DNA from: Cyclobacteriaceae bacterium
GTDB lineage: Bacteria; Bacteroidota; Bacteroidia; Cytophagales; Cyclobacteriaceae
NCBI GenBank assembly: GCA_028285685.1
Contig: JANQOR010000041.1
Span: 248,001-312,000, forward strand
Reading direction: 5' to 3'
DNA: 64,000 nt
The position numbers and the translations under genes are program-made. Positions 34,395 to 44,100 of the stretch are shown in pieces. Positions within the stretch are counted from its first letter, which is position 1. The number at the start of each line of letters is the position of its first letter. The notes under the pieces are model-generated. The model was not told where the DNA came from, ran no database searches, and was given only the letters and a program-made list of their open reading frames with translations.

Positions 34395-35548
34395 TCTATC
34401 CAGGATTTATAATATTTACCGTCATCAATTTTCAGCGCGTTCTTTGTAACCTTCAGTGACTTGAAGGTATCTATCATTACCGCTAGTTCTTGTGTTTCCT
34501 TCTGACCAATGCTCCGCTCGTAAGCACCAGGTGCCGGACCATGTGGAATGCCAGATGGATGCAATGTTATGTGACCTTTTTCAATGTTGTTTCTACTCAT
34601 AAAGTCGCCATCCACGTAATACAACATCTCGTCCGAGTCGATGTTAGAGTGATTGTATGGAGCCGGAATAGACTTTGGGTGATAGTCGTAAAGTCTTGGG
34701 CAAAAGGAACAAACCACAAAGGCAGAAGTTTCAAAAGTCTGATGTACTGGTGGTGGCTGATGAACTCTACCAGTAATTGGTTCAAAGTTGTGAATTGAGA
34801 ACCCATATGGAAAGTTGTAACCATCCCAGCCAACAACATCAAACGGATGTGTATTGTAAACTAATTCATGCAAGAGCCCCTCTTTTTTGATTTTCATCAC
34901 AAACTCGCCCTTCTCGTCGTGTGTCTCTAGGTCCTGGGGAAGTTTATAGTCTCGTTCACAAAACGGAGAATGTTCCAGCATTTGACCAAACCAATTCCTA
35001 TATCTTTTTGGCGTGTAAATAGGATGATAAGATTCGGAAACCAATAGTCGATTGTCACTCGTGTCAAATTCGATTTGATATATCATTCCTCGGGGGATTA
35101 GCAGATAATCTCCATATTCAAATGGAATATTTCCGAGGAAAGTCCGAAGGGTTCCAGAGCCTTGATGCACAAATATCAGCTCATCAGCATCAGCATTCTT
35201 GTAGAAATACTCGGACATAGAATCTTCAGGCGCCGCAAGGGATATTTCAATATCTCCATTGACCAACATTGGTTCCCGGCTATCCAAGAAATCAGCGGTA
35301 GGTTGTACGTTAAAACCATGAAGCAATCGTGCGGTGATATTCTTCTCAACAGCAATTTCAGGTTTGATGTCCCGAGGTTCATTTATTTCCGCCACCATTG
35401 TGGGCCGATTGATATGATACAGCAACGATGACATCCCATCGAACCCGATTGTGCCGAAAAGTTGCTCATAGTAAATACCACCTTTGGGATTTTCAAAAAC
35501 TGTGTGTCTTTTCTGCGGTATGGAACCAAGCGAATGATAGATGGGCAT
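34391..35548 (-). CDS. hmgA: Homogentisate 1,2-dioxygenase
   Basis: A 385-residue ring-cleaving Fe(II) dioxygenase that opens homogentisate to maleylacetoacetate. YHINRPT near 50, FVHQGSGTL near 128, the VGWDGYNFPY stretch near 246 and PHGPAPGAYERS near 345 fit the family. I start at ATG 35548 (MPIYHSLGS) since this gives the family N-terminus and has a -7 element just upstream; the in-frame ATG at 35626 lies upstream of that promoter candidate. A maleylacetoacetate isomerase gene is not in the window. Confidence 0.93.
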   Translation of the reverse strand: MPIYHSLGSIPQKRHTVFENPKGGIYYEQLFGTIGFDGMSSLLYHINRPTMVAEINEPRDIKPEIAVEKNITARLLHGFNVQPTADFLDSREPMLVNGDIEISLAAPEDSMSEYFYKNADADELIFVHQGSGTLRTFLGNIPFEYGDYLLIPRGMIYQIEFDTSDNRLLVSESYHPIYTPKRYRNWFGQMLEHSPFCERDYKLPQDLETHDEKGEFVMKIKKEGLLHELVYNTHPFDVVGWDGYNFPYGFSIHNFEPITGRVHQPPPVHQTFETSAFVVCSFCPRLYDYHPKSIPAPYNHSNIDSDEMLYYVDGDFMSRNNIEKGHITLHPSGIPHGPAPGAYERSIGQKETQELAVMIDTFKSLKVTKNALKIDDGKYYKSWIE

Positions 35549-35565
35549 TTGATTCAGTTTATAGG

Positions 35566-35573
35566 CAAATATA
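35566..35573 (-). promoter_or_regulatory. Candidate -7 element of the tyrosine catabolic operon
   Basis: On the minus strand TATATTTG fits TAnnTTTG and ends 17 nt before the hmgA ATG at 35548. No ideally spaced -33 is obvious. The site supports the shorter hmgA start. Confidence 0.45.
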
Positions 35574-35735
35574 ATACTTGTTAAAGCAACTATTGCATTG
35601 GCAACTAACTTTTGACGATCTATCATTTGTACAGAAGCCGGAAATGTGTATACAAAAGGTAGACAGCTAAATATTCCATTTGATTATCTAATGATAATGC
35701 CGGATTTTGGCCTTTCTCAAAACCCGTCACCCTCC

Positions 35736-37373
35736 ATGAAAGCAATCAAAACCTCACTGCTGTTAGTATATTCGACTCTTCAGATATTTCATCTTCATGC
35801 TCAAGAGTCCACTAACTCTACTCAAACTGAGAAGGGAAGAAATTTTTTGGAACTTGCAAGGCATCAAAAGGAAACCTCCCTAGATTCAGCAGCCAAATAC
35901 GCGTTGCAAGCATATGAATACTTTTCCGAAGCATCTGTTAACGTTGATTCACAGCTGGTCTCGGGGCAGTTTTATGTCTCTATTTTAAATGCCTTAGCTA
36001 GAAACGATGAAGCACTGGAGGTCGTTCTCGATCTGATACCAATTGCTAAAAGAGAAAAAAAGACAAAATCACTTGCAAAATGCTATAGTCAAGCTGGTAA
36101 AATCTATAGCGAAATATTCATGTATAGGGACGCCCAGCCCATGTTCCAAAATGCTTATTCTCTCTACATTTCTCACGATTCAGTTAAGGCCTACGAACAG
36201 CTTAGTAACATGGCCGTGATCAAGTTACAGCTCAAAATGTATGATGAGGCTCTCGCTGATCAAAGAAAAATTCTGCGTTATCGATTAGTTAACAATAGTG
36301 ATAAAAATGACTTAGCAACAACGTATATTAACATCGGTTCGGCCTTCAATGAACTAAAGAAGTTTGATTCTGCCATATACTATTTCAATGCTGTATTTGG
36401 AATTAAAAAGCAGGTAAAACCGCTGTTGCTCCAATATACAAATCACTTCATGGGAAGATCCTACATGCAGATGAATCGATTGGACTCAGCACTAAAGTTT
36501 GCAAATGAAAGCCACCTAACCGCTAAAGAGCTGAATATGCCCATGCGACTAGTCTATTCCACATCTCTGCTAAGCGAGATTCATAAGTTAAAGGGAAACT
36601 ATGAGGCAGCATACAAATATCAAACTTCAGCCGACTCTCTTATGGCGTTAACCTTTCATGAATCTTACGCCAAGCATGTCACAGAATCCAGAGCCAAATT
36701 CGAAACAGGCGAGAAAGACGAAGAAATTGAAACGCTCAGCTATGAAGCAGAAAGAGTTAAACTAAAGAAAAACATATTGATAGTATCCACCTCCGTTCTA
36801 TTAATAGTCATTGCAGTGTTACTGTACTTCCATTCGAGAAAGAAGAGAAAATTAAAATCTGAGGTAGATAAGATAAATCGTAAAAAGCTGAAAATTTTGA
36901 GGGAGTTGGAATTCAAGAAAAATGAATTCACTTCGAACAGTCTCAATTTAATACACAAGGATAAACTGCTCGTAGATCTGAAGCAGGACCTTAACGTTGT
37001 GAGAAAAAACAAAGATTTGAATCAGGAAGCAACCGAAGAATTAAGACTGCTGGTTCAAAAGCTGGATTTGAACTCCAATCTGGAGAAAACTTGGAGAGAG
37101 TTTAGAACGCACTTTGAACAGGTACACGACGGGTTTTACATAACACTTTCTAGAAGGTATCCAAGCTTAAGTGATAATGAACTAAGGTTTTGCTCTCTCA
37201 TCAAACTGGGCCTTTCAATAAAGGAAACTGCTACCATTCTAAACATCTCGATTCAAGGAGTAAAGACAGCACGGTATAGGCTCAGAAAAAAACTGCAGCT
37301 TAATACCAACGAAAGTTTACTCCACTACCTACGGTCGATCGAGTTGGAGGCACTGGAAGAACATCTCAATTAG
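35736..37373 (+). CDS. TPR sensor with transmembrane segment and C-terminal HTH
   Basis: A 545-residue protein typical of Bacteroidota signalling: signal peptide (MKAIKTSLLLVYSTLQIFHL, chosen start 35736), periplasmic tetratricopeptide repeats (about 25-340), one membrane segment (about 345-367: ILIVSTSVLLIVIAVLLYF), a coiled coil (about 370-440) and a LuxR/GerE-like helix-turn-helix near the end (LSDNELRFCSLIKLGLSIKE and ILNISIQGVKTARYRLRKKL). It may bind DNA from the membrane or be cut to release the HTH domain. Targets are unknown; the non-coding stretch follows directly. Confidence 0.82.
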   Translation: MKAIKTSLLLVYSTLQIFHLHAQESTNSTQTEKGRNFLELARHQKETSLDSAAKYALQAYEYFSEASVNVDSQLVSGQFYVSILNALARNDEALEVVLDLIPIAKREKKTKSLAKCYSQAGKIYSEIFMYRDAQPMFQNAYSLYISHDSVKAYEQLSNMAVIKLQLKMYDEALADQRKILRYRLVNNSDKNDLATTYINIGSAFNELKKFDSAIYYFNAVFGIKKQVKPLLLQYTNHFMGRSYMQMNRLDSALKFANESHLTAKELNMPMRLVYSTSLLSEIHKLKGNYEAAYKYQTSADSLMALTFHESYAKHVTESRAKFETGEKDEEIETLSYEAERVKLKKNILIVSTSVLLIVIAVLLYFHSRKKRKLKSEVDKINRKKLKILRELEFKKNEFTSNSLNLIHKDKLLVDLKQDLNVVRKNKDLNQEATEELRLLVQKLDLNSNLEKTWREFRTHFEQVHDGFYITLSRRYPSLSDNELRFCSLIKLGLSIKETATILNISIQGVKTARYRLRKKLQLNTNESLLHYLRSIELEALEEHLN

Positions 37374-37402
37374 ATAAAAAAAGCCCACCGAAGTGGGCTT
37401 CT
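37374..37402. terminator. Hairpin terminator, stronger on the minus strand
   Basis: AAGCCCAC (37381-37388), CGAA, GTGGGCTT (37393-37400). On the minus strand the stem (GCCCAC TTCG GTGGGC) is followed by TTTTTTTATC, a better T-tract than on the plus side (CTTCTGCC). It may terminate the TPR-HTH gene weakly and a minus-strand transcript strongly. Confidence 0.7.
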
Positions 37403-37842
37403 GCCACACATACCAAGATTTTACCATGTTATCCAACGCTGGTTGGTTCGTCTTGGTAAGTTCTTCATCCAGCATTACCAAGGTCTTCTATCCAACAGTC
37501 AGACCAAAGCCTGCCATACGGCAGGCTTCATCTCACCCACTTTCCAATCTTCCACGCTGGAGTAAAGTCTGATGAATTATTAACGCGTTGCTAACTTTCT
37601 AAAAGGCCACTGAAAACACAACTAGTTCCAATAGAAATTCTAAACTGCTTACCTATTGTATACCTTCGTATGGATGGGTACGTAATTTCCAACCCTGCCA
37701 TTTGAATGTTCACGCTCAATCAATCAACCATTCGCGATAGGATGAAGAAAACTTCATGGAAGAGACATGGACTTACTTTTTAACTTTTGGTTAACTGTGT
37801 TCCTTGCCTCTAAGGCATAAATTAGACTCAAGATTTGCCCAT
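37403..37842. other. 440-bp gene-free, structured interval
   Basis: No convincing gene is found on either strand. The first 160 bp hold three imperfect repeats best seen on the minus strand as CAGCGT(T)GGA or TGTTGGA followed about 10 nt on by TTGG or ATGG (near 37415-37440, 37480-37500 and 37540-37560), plus a strong hairpin. The remainder (37561-37842) has no recognisable structure apart from A+T-rich sequence before the thioredoxin gene. Confidence 0.5.
37507..37528. repeat. Perfect 9-bp stem-loop
   Basis: AAGCCTGCC (37507-37515), ATAC, GGCAGGCTT (37520-37528). No T-tract follows. It may be part of a structured RNA or of a dispersed intergenic repeat. Confidence 0.55.
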
Positions 37843-38286
37843 ATGAGAGAATTATTTGTGATTGCAATTTTCAGCTGTTCAACTGCTGCTTTTGGGCAAG
37901 AGTTGACATGGATTACGGATTTTGAGGAAGCTAAAGAAAAGGCTAAAGAGCAAGAAAAGTTAATCCTAATACGTTTTACCGGTTCAGATTGGTGCGCAAA
38001 CTGCGTTAGGCTTGATACCGCCTTAATTGAAAGGCCCGAGTTTGCAGGCTTGGCAAGAAGCAAATTTGTTCTGCTCTACTTAGATTTCCCTTCTAAGGAA
38101 GAAAACGCCCTTTCATTAAAACAGCAAGATCATAATCAAAAACTGATGGAACAATTCAATCCCACCAGAGCCTTTCCCGCCATCCTTATCCTGGATGAGA
38201 AGGGAAAAGTTCTTGGACAGATGAGCGTACGTCCAAATACTACAGCTGGATACGTAGAACTGCTTAAAGAGATCATCGGCTCTTGA
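37843..38286 (+). CDS. Secreted thioredoxin-family protein
   Basis: A 147-residue thioredoxin-fold protein. Start at ATG 37843 gives a signal peptide (MRELFVIAIFSCSTAAFG). The active site is WCANC near residue 50 in FTGSDWCANC, and the cis-Pro loop is AFPAILILDEKGK near 109. It is likely a periplasmic disulfide reductase or oxidase of the thioredoxin_7 group. A TTG at 37804 would extend it without conservation. Partners are unknown. Confidence 0.85.
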   Translation: MRELFVIAIFSCSTAAFGQELTWITDFEEAKEKAKEQEKLILIRFTGSDWCANCVRLDTALIERPEFAGLARSKFVLLYLDFPSKEENALSLKQQDHNQKLMEQFNPTRAFPAILILDEKGKVLGQMSVRPNTTAGYVELLKEIIGS

Positions 38287-38363
38287 GAAATAATTGCAAC
38301 GGCAGACAAGAGGATTAAAATTGGAAATTCTCTAACTTTAATTGGCACCTCAAATCATCTCCT

Positions 38364-39641
38364 ATGAATCGCCGACGATCATTCATTAAAAAGAGTGCTC
38401 TTGGAGCTCTTTCTCTTCCACTCCTATCTTTTGATTCAAAGAAAGACTGGTCTCTGCAATCACTGAAATCCAGCGAGGAAAATGACCCTGAATATTGGAA
38501 GATGGTGAGAAAACAGTTTCCACTTAAGGAGGGACAAACCTATTTCAATAACGGAACCATGGGGCCTACCCCCGGTTACGTACTTGACAAGATGATCCAT
38601 CATATGTTGTACTGGGGTGAGCATGGTGCAGAGGTAGACTATAAAAATGGTTCCGGACCGGTTCTTCTGTCCGGTTACTTTCCCTATGAGGAGATAAGGC
38701 AAAAGCTAGCTAAGATCATCAATTGTGATTTTAAAGAAGTATCTCTAACCCAAAATGCCACGTTCGGAATGAATTACGTCGGTATGGGCTTAGATCTTAA
38801 AAAAGGAGATGAGCTGCTAAACACGAATCAAGAACATGGTGGTGGTTTTGGTGCATGGCAACTGCTGGCTAAAAGAAAGGGTTGTATCTATAAGCAGGCC
38901 ACCATGCCAGTACCTGCAAATGATCCGCAGGAAATCGTAGATGCAATTTTAAAAGAGGTTACAAAAAAGACGAAAGTCATTGCGATTCCCCACATCGTGT
39001 CAGTTTATGGTACGGTAATGCCCATAAGGGAGATTTGCGCAGAAGCTCGCAAAAGAGGGATTTTTACCGTGATTGACGGAGCTCAATGTGTGGGGCACAT
39101 TGCAGTTGACGTTAAGGAACTGGGTTGCGATGCCTACTACTCAAGTTTACACAAATGGCTACTTGCTCCTCCCGGATGTGGTATTCTCTATATTAATCAA
39201 GATGTGATCGAGGATATATGGGCTACAATTCCAAGTTACAATTGGGATAACCAGGAAGATCATGGTTTTAGGTTAATGCAAAATGGCACTGGAAATCCGG
39301 CAATCCTGGCAGGGTTTGATGCAGCTATCGATTTTTATAACACTATCGGCGAAGATCGCTGGCTTGCAAGGGTCAAGGAACTTGGCTCATATCTTAGATC
39401 AGGGCTAAAGGAATTCAGTCATGTAAAGATCCACTCCTCTGTAAATGAGAACCTAGCAGCTGGAATTACTACTTATGCTGTGGATGGACTTACTGGCCCG
39501 GAACTTCAAAAAACACTATGGGAGAGAGAAAGATTGCAACCAAGATCTGTAGGCAAGGAGCTTATGCGTCACTCCGTTCATATCTACAACTCGAAACAAG
39601 AAATCGACAAGGCACTTGAAGTGATTAGGTCTCTAGCATAG
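38364..39641 (+). CDS. Class V aminotransferase with Tat-like leader
   Basis: A 425-residue PLP enzyme of aminotransferase class V, like isopenicillin-N epimerase and cysteine desulfurase relatives. The N-terminus MNRRRSFIKKSALGALSLP is a twin-arginine-type leader, so the folded enzyme is probably exported. The PLP-binding Lys is in YYSSLHKWL near 264, with FTVIDGAQCVGH upstream near 235. The substrate is unknown. It is convergent with the next gene with 4 bp between the two stops. Confidence 0.88.
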   Translation: MNRRRSFIKKSALGALSLPLLSFDSKKDWSLQSLKSSEENDPEYWKMVRKQFPLKEGQTYFNNGTMGPTPGYVLDKMIHHMLYWGEHGAEVDYKNGSGPVLLSGYFPYEEIRQKLAKIINCDFKEVSLTQNATFGMNYVGMGLDLKKGDELLNTNQEHGGGFGAWQLLAKRKGCIYKQATMPVPANDPQEIVDAILKEVTKKTKVIAIPHIVSVYGTVMPIREICAEARKRGIFTVIDGAQCVGHIAVDVKELGCDAYYSSLHKWLLAPPGCGILYINQDVIEDIWATIPSYNWDNQEDHGFRLMQNGTGNPAILAGFDAAIDFYNTIGEDRWLARVKELGSYLRSGLKEFSHVKIHSSVNENLAAGITTYAVDGLTGPELQKTLWERERLQPRSVGKELMRHSVHIYNSKQEIDKALEVIRSLA

Positions 39642-39645
39642 AATG

Positions 39646-40179
39646 TCAATCATTGTAAACGCATATAGCGTTTTCCTTCGATTGCTTGGTTATAGGAGTT
39701 GGGATCCGTTGATCACTGAACGAATTTTTAAAATCAGTGCCTCGCATAAAGGTGATACCGGACTTAGCAATTTTTCCCATATCCTCTTCCGAAATTTCAT
39801 AGTCGATTTCGTAGGAAGTCAGTTCTTCACCGAAATCCTTTATGCGCACAGGAAGTGCTTCCTTGATTGCATTAATTCGGATTAGCTCACCATCTTCAAG
39901 CCTGATGATTAGCTCGCTCTGCTCCGGAATGGTGTGCTTAAAGACGCCATAATCTGCAATCTCAACTTTGAATGTATAGTTTTTCCCAACCCGGCTATAG
40001 TAAAAATAATAGTAGGGAGTAATACCGCTAATCGGTCCGGTGATTCTTGTTTTTATGGTGCGAATGATATCGTCAGTAATCGGATCTTTGTCATCAACCA
40101 AAAATTTACACCTCTGGGCGGTGACGGTTGATGTTCCCACCAGAAAAAGAGCAAAAAATGAAACGAGCTTCAAATTCAT
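39646..40179 (-). CDS. Secreted protein of unknown function
   Basis: A 177-residue protein with signal peptide (MNLKLVSFFALFLVGTSTVTAQ, start chosen at 40179). The mature part has CKFLVDDKDPITDDIIRTIKT near 24 and a beta-rich centre, and no cofactor motif. Short antiparallel-strand patterns suggest a lipocalin-like or Ig-like periplasmic domain, but I do not recognise a family. It shares no operon with its neighbours. Confidence 0.7.
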   Translation of the reverse strand: MNLKLVSFFALFLVGTSTVTAQRCKFLVDDKDPITDDIIRTIKTRITGPISGITPYYYFYYSRVGKNYTFKVEIADYGVFKHTIPEQSELIIRLEDGELIRINAIKEALPVRIKDFGEELTSYEIDYEISEEDMGKIAKSGITFMRGTDFKNSFSDQRIPTPITKQSKENAICVYND

Positions 40180-40371
40180 AGATTTTCCAATAATCAAATC
40201 ATAAAACTAAAACAACTGTAATTAGCGATATCCAGTTTTAATTCAAAAAAAGAGGACAAAAAGCATTGTTTCTCTTACGGATTTTAAAATCAGCTGGACG
40301 AAAATAATATGTAAACCGGAAGTATACCACGCCCTCACACGCTCTTTTCAACTATCGAATACCTTGCCCGG

Positions 40372-41037
40372 ATGGATGTTGATAAATTGTTAGAGATGGA
40401 TCACGCACAATCTATGGAGCTAGAGATGTTTGAGGCTACAAACCATTATCTAAATACTCACTCAGAAGTTTGGAGCCCAATACCTATTATTGGTAACTAC
40501 AAGAATCATCTGTCCATGATCATTTTCAATATCCGCAAACTCATACACGCGAAACCCTCAAGAGATTCAAGGTCTAACGGAGCCCTTCGAACATTAAAAT
40601 TGCAGCTAGCCGACAAGATGGACCTTCTAGACGACGTAATGGAAGCGTATGCTTCAGATATTGGAGATGAGAGACTACGAAGGCAGTCAGCTAATTCACA
40701 CTCAGATTACATACAACTACCTAGCGACAACTTCGAGAACAAGGTCAGACAAGTAATCGCACTACTTGAAAAACACGTATCAGAAATGACTGATTATGGG
40801 ATAAATTCAGAACAAATCGAGGATGCCAAACTCTGCTTCAATGATTACCTGAGAATTCTTGGAAAACCCAGCACATACAAAACAGAATCCGAGATTGGAG
40901 TCAGCGACATGGACGGTCTTTTTAAGGAAGCAGGAATCTACATTTACAGGCTGGATAACGTAATGCAGAGATTTAGAAGATCTAACGTTCAATTTTTCGT
41001 CGGATATCAAGAGTCAAGGCAGATTATTCACTACTAG
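40372..41037 (+). CDS. Helical protein of unknown function
   Basis: A 221-residue, mostly alpha-helical, hydrophilic protein with no signal or membrane segment. It starts MDVDKLLEMDHAQSMELEMF; a helical region with SPIPIIGNYKNHL near 39 and a SDYIQLPSDNFENK segment follow. I recognise no family. It is preceded by a 174-bp non-coding interval in which I see no clear promoter, and it is 120 bp before smc. Confidence 0.6.
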   Translation: MDVDKLLEMDHAQSMELEMFEATNHYLNTHSEVWSPIPIIGNYKNHLSMIIFNIRKLIHAKPSRDSRSNGALRTLKLQLADKMDLLDDVMEAYASDIGDERLRRQSANSHSDYIQLPSDNFENKVRQVIALLEKHVSEMTDYGINSEQIEDAKLCFNDYLRILGKPSTYKTESEIGVSDMDGLFKEAGIYIYRLDNVMQRFRRSNVQFFVGYQESRQIIHY

Positions 41038-41114
41038 CCAAAGTGCATCGTTTGGAAATACGAAACTCAATGTAATTAATCCCTAAATCCATTCATTCAT
41101 CCCGTCTAATCTCG

Positions 41115-41122
41115 TATTTTTG
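41115..41122 (+). promoter_or_regulatory. Candidate -7 element of smc
   Basis: TATTTTTG matches TAnnTTTG, 35 nt before the smc ATG. No clear -33 TTG lies at the usual distance. Confidence 0.4.
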
Positions 41123-41157
41123 TTACCTGCTTATTTACCGTTTTTCAGTGACATTTA

Positions 41158-44100
41158 ATGCAGTTAACCAAGTTAGAACTTAAAGGTTTCAAAAGTTTTG
41201 CTGACAGAGTTGTTATCAACTTTGATGAAGGAATTACCGGCATAGTTGGGCCTAATGGGTGTGGTAAATCGAATGTGGTAGATTCAATACGCTGGGTGTT
41301 AGGTGAGCAGAAAACACGGGTCCTCAGGTCGGACAAAATGGAGAGTGTGATCTTCAATGGTACAAAGAACCGGAAGCAAACCCAGATGGCTGAAGTGTCA
41401 CTGACATTTAACAATACCAAGAACCTACTCCCCACTGAATACGCCCAAATCACAATAACCAGACGGTACTATAGATCGGGTGATAGCGAGTATATGCTAA
41501 ACGGTGTTACCTGCAGACTCAAAGACATAACCAATCTGTTTCTGGATACCGGAATAGCATCAAACAGCTATGCGATTATTGAACTTAAAATGGTCGATGA
41601 TCTTCTCAACGACAAGGACAATTCCAGACGTTCACTGTTCGAAGAAGCTGCGGGTATATCAAAGTTTAAGATCCGTAAGAAAGAAACTCTAAAAAAACTC
41701 GAAGACACAGACGCTGACTTGGATCGAGTTGAGGACCTTCTTTTTGAAATAGATAAAAACCTCAGATCACTAGAGAGGCAAGCCACTCAGGCCAAGAAGT
41801 ATTACGAGGTAAAGGAAGAATACAAAAACTCAAGCATCGCATTAGCCAAAAAGGCAATGACAAATCAGCAGGAGTCTCACGATGCAATCCAAAAAGAAAT
41901 TGAGGAAGAGAACGATAAGCGACTCGCTCTCAACACCTTAGTTAATGAGAAAGAGTCGGCCATAGAAAAAGCAAAATCGGATCTTATCAATAAGGAAAAA
42001 CTTCTTTCTTCGCGGCAAAAGACGCTGAACGAGCATGTCTCCAAGATTCGGCAGTACGAGAGTGACAAGAAGATTAAGAATGAACGACAGAATTTCTTGC
42101 ATGACAAGATCGAAACGCTAAAAGAACAGATCGAAACAGACAAGCAAAGCAACGAGAGGACTTCTGTGTCTTTAGAAGGCTTGCAACGTGAGTTGGCGGA
42201 AGCCGAAGCAGAATTCCAATCAGTGAGTCAAAGCGTTGAAGCACTCAAAGAAGATTATGAGAAGCAAAAGGGATTGACTTCCGAAGCGGTTGAGAAACTT
42301 GAAAATCTCAATCGATATTTTTCCGAAAAAAGAGAGCACAATTTCCAGATAAATAAGGAAATAGAAATAAAAGATATCCAGCTCAAATCAATGATGAGCG
42401 AGCTTAGCAAGACGAGTGAAGATTCTACAAGTCAAAGCGCAAACATCGAGGAATTTCAGAGAAAGCTTGCCGAAATCGAAAAAGAAAAGCTATCACGTAC
42501 GGCAGAGTTCGATAAGCTCAAGAAGGAAGAAGAAAGATTAATTGACAAAATCCTGAAGCAGGAGCAGAACATAACGGTAGCTAAGGATGAATTGTCGAAG
42601 GTTAATCGAAACCTTGACGCGAAACAAAACGAATTCAGCCTTACCAAATCCCTTGTAGACAATCTCGAAGGCTTCCCCGAGGCAATCAAATTCTTAAAAA
42701 AGCAGCCACGATTTAAGAGTACTCCGCTTCTTTCGGATATTATCTCGTGTCCTGAGGAATATCGCGTTACGATCGAAAACTTCTTAGAGCCATTAATGAA
42801 CTACTATGTCGTAGATTCTTACACTGAGGCTCTTGATGCTGTTAAAATATTAAGTGATTCCGCCATTGGTAAAGCTAATTTTTTCATCCTTGACCAATTA
42901 AAAACTTTCACTGAAGGGGAAACGAAGTTTGTTGACGCTGAACCAGCAATGAACCTTGTGGAATTTGATCCAAGATACAAAAATCTGATCCGGTTCCTTC
43001 TATCCAATGTATTCATATTTGATGGAGAACTTCCCGATTCCAAAGAAGATATCATACTGCTTGATAAGGATGGAAAACTAACGAAACGACAATTCAGTGT
43101 GTCGGGAGGTTCCGTAGGGCTCTTCGAAGGGAAACGAATCGGCAGGGCCAAGAATCTGGAAAAGCTGGATACTGAAATAAAGCAATTGGTAAAGGACCAG
43201 GTAAAGGGTGAAAAAGAAGTTGTCAACTTACAAGAAGAACTAAGCAAGCTGAAAGCTTCTTCCAAATCAGATCAAGTTGAAAGTCTTAAAGAAGAGCTTA
43301 CCAGGATCAATGAAACGTACATTTCCATTCAAACGAAACAAGATCAATTCACCGAACTGCTGTCTACTAACAAGAACAGGCGCGAGGACATTCACCAGCA
43401 AGTCCTTGAACTAGAAAAGGCGCTGGAAAAACTTAGACCAGAGGCAGAAAAAGAACAAAGTGAACTTGAAGAGATGGAGTCGAAAGTAAGTGCTCATCGC
43501 GAGGAAGCAACGACTCTACAGGATCTGCTTGATTCAAAATCTGTTGTATTCAACGAGCAGAACGTGATCTACCATCAAAAGCAAAACAAAATCAATAGTT
43601 ACCAACAAGAAATTGGCTATAAGAAGGAAGCTTTTGATAATAGTAAGCTAAGAATAGAAAGAAACAAAGAGGATCTTGAATCCACCACCCACAATCTGAA
43701 TGAACTCGTTAAAAAGAGTACTGAGAATGATGATGAACTGGTGGGCATGTACGATGAAAAGGAATCCCTGGAGGCAGGAGTAAACGAAGCTGAAAAAGCA
43801 TACTACGAAGGCCGGGCCTTGATCGACGAGGAAGAGAAAAACTTACGGGAAACTCAACGTCAGCGGGAGGGAATAGACCATGCACTCATGGAGTGGCAAA
43901 ACAAACTTAACGAAGCTAAAATAGGTCTGAACTCTGTCAAAGACCGCCTCTCAGTGGAGTTTAACATTGAATTAGAGAAAGTCACTGATGAACAGGTAGC
44001 TCCATACAGAAAAAATTCAGAGGAAGACCTTCGACACAAAGTAGAGAAGCTTAGAAATCGCATTGAAAACATGGGACCTATCAACCCCATGGCGATGGAA

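Noticed and set aside
34391-35626. Longer hmgA reading frame starting at 35626
   Set aside because: The extra 26 residues have no match to the family, and a good -7 element lies between the two starts.
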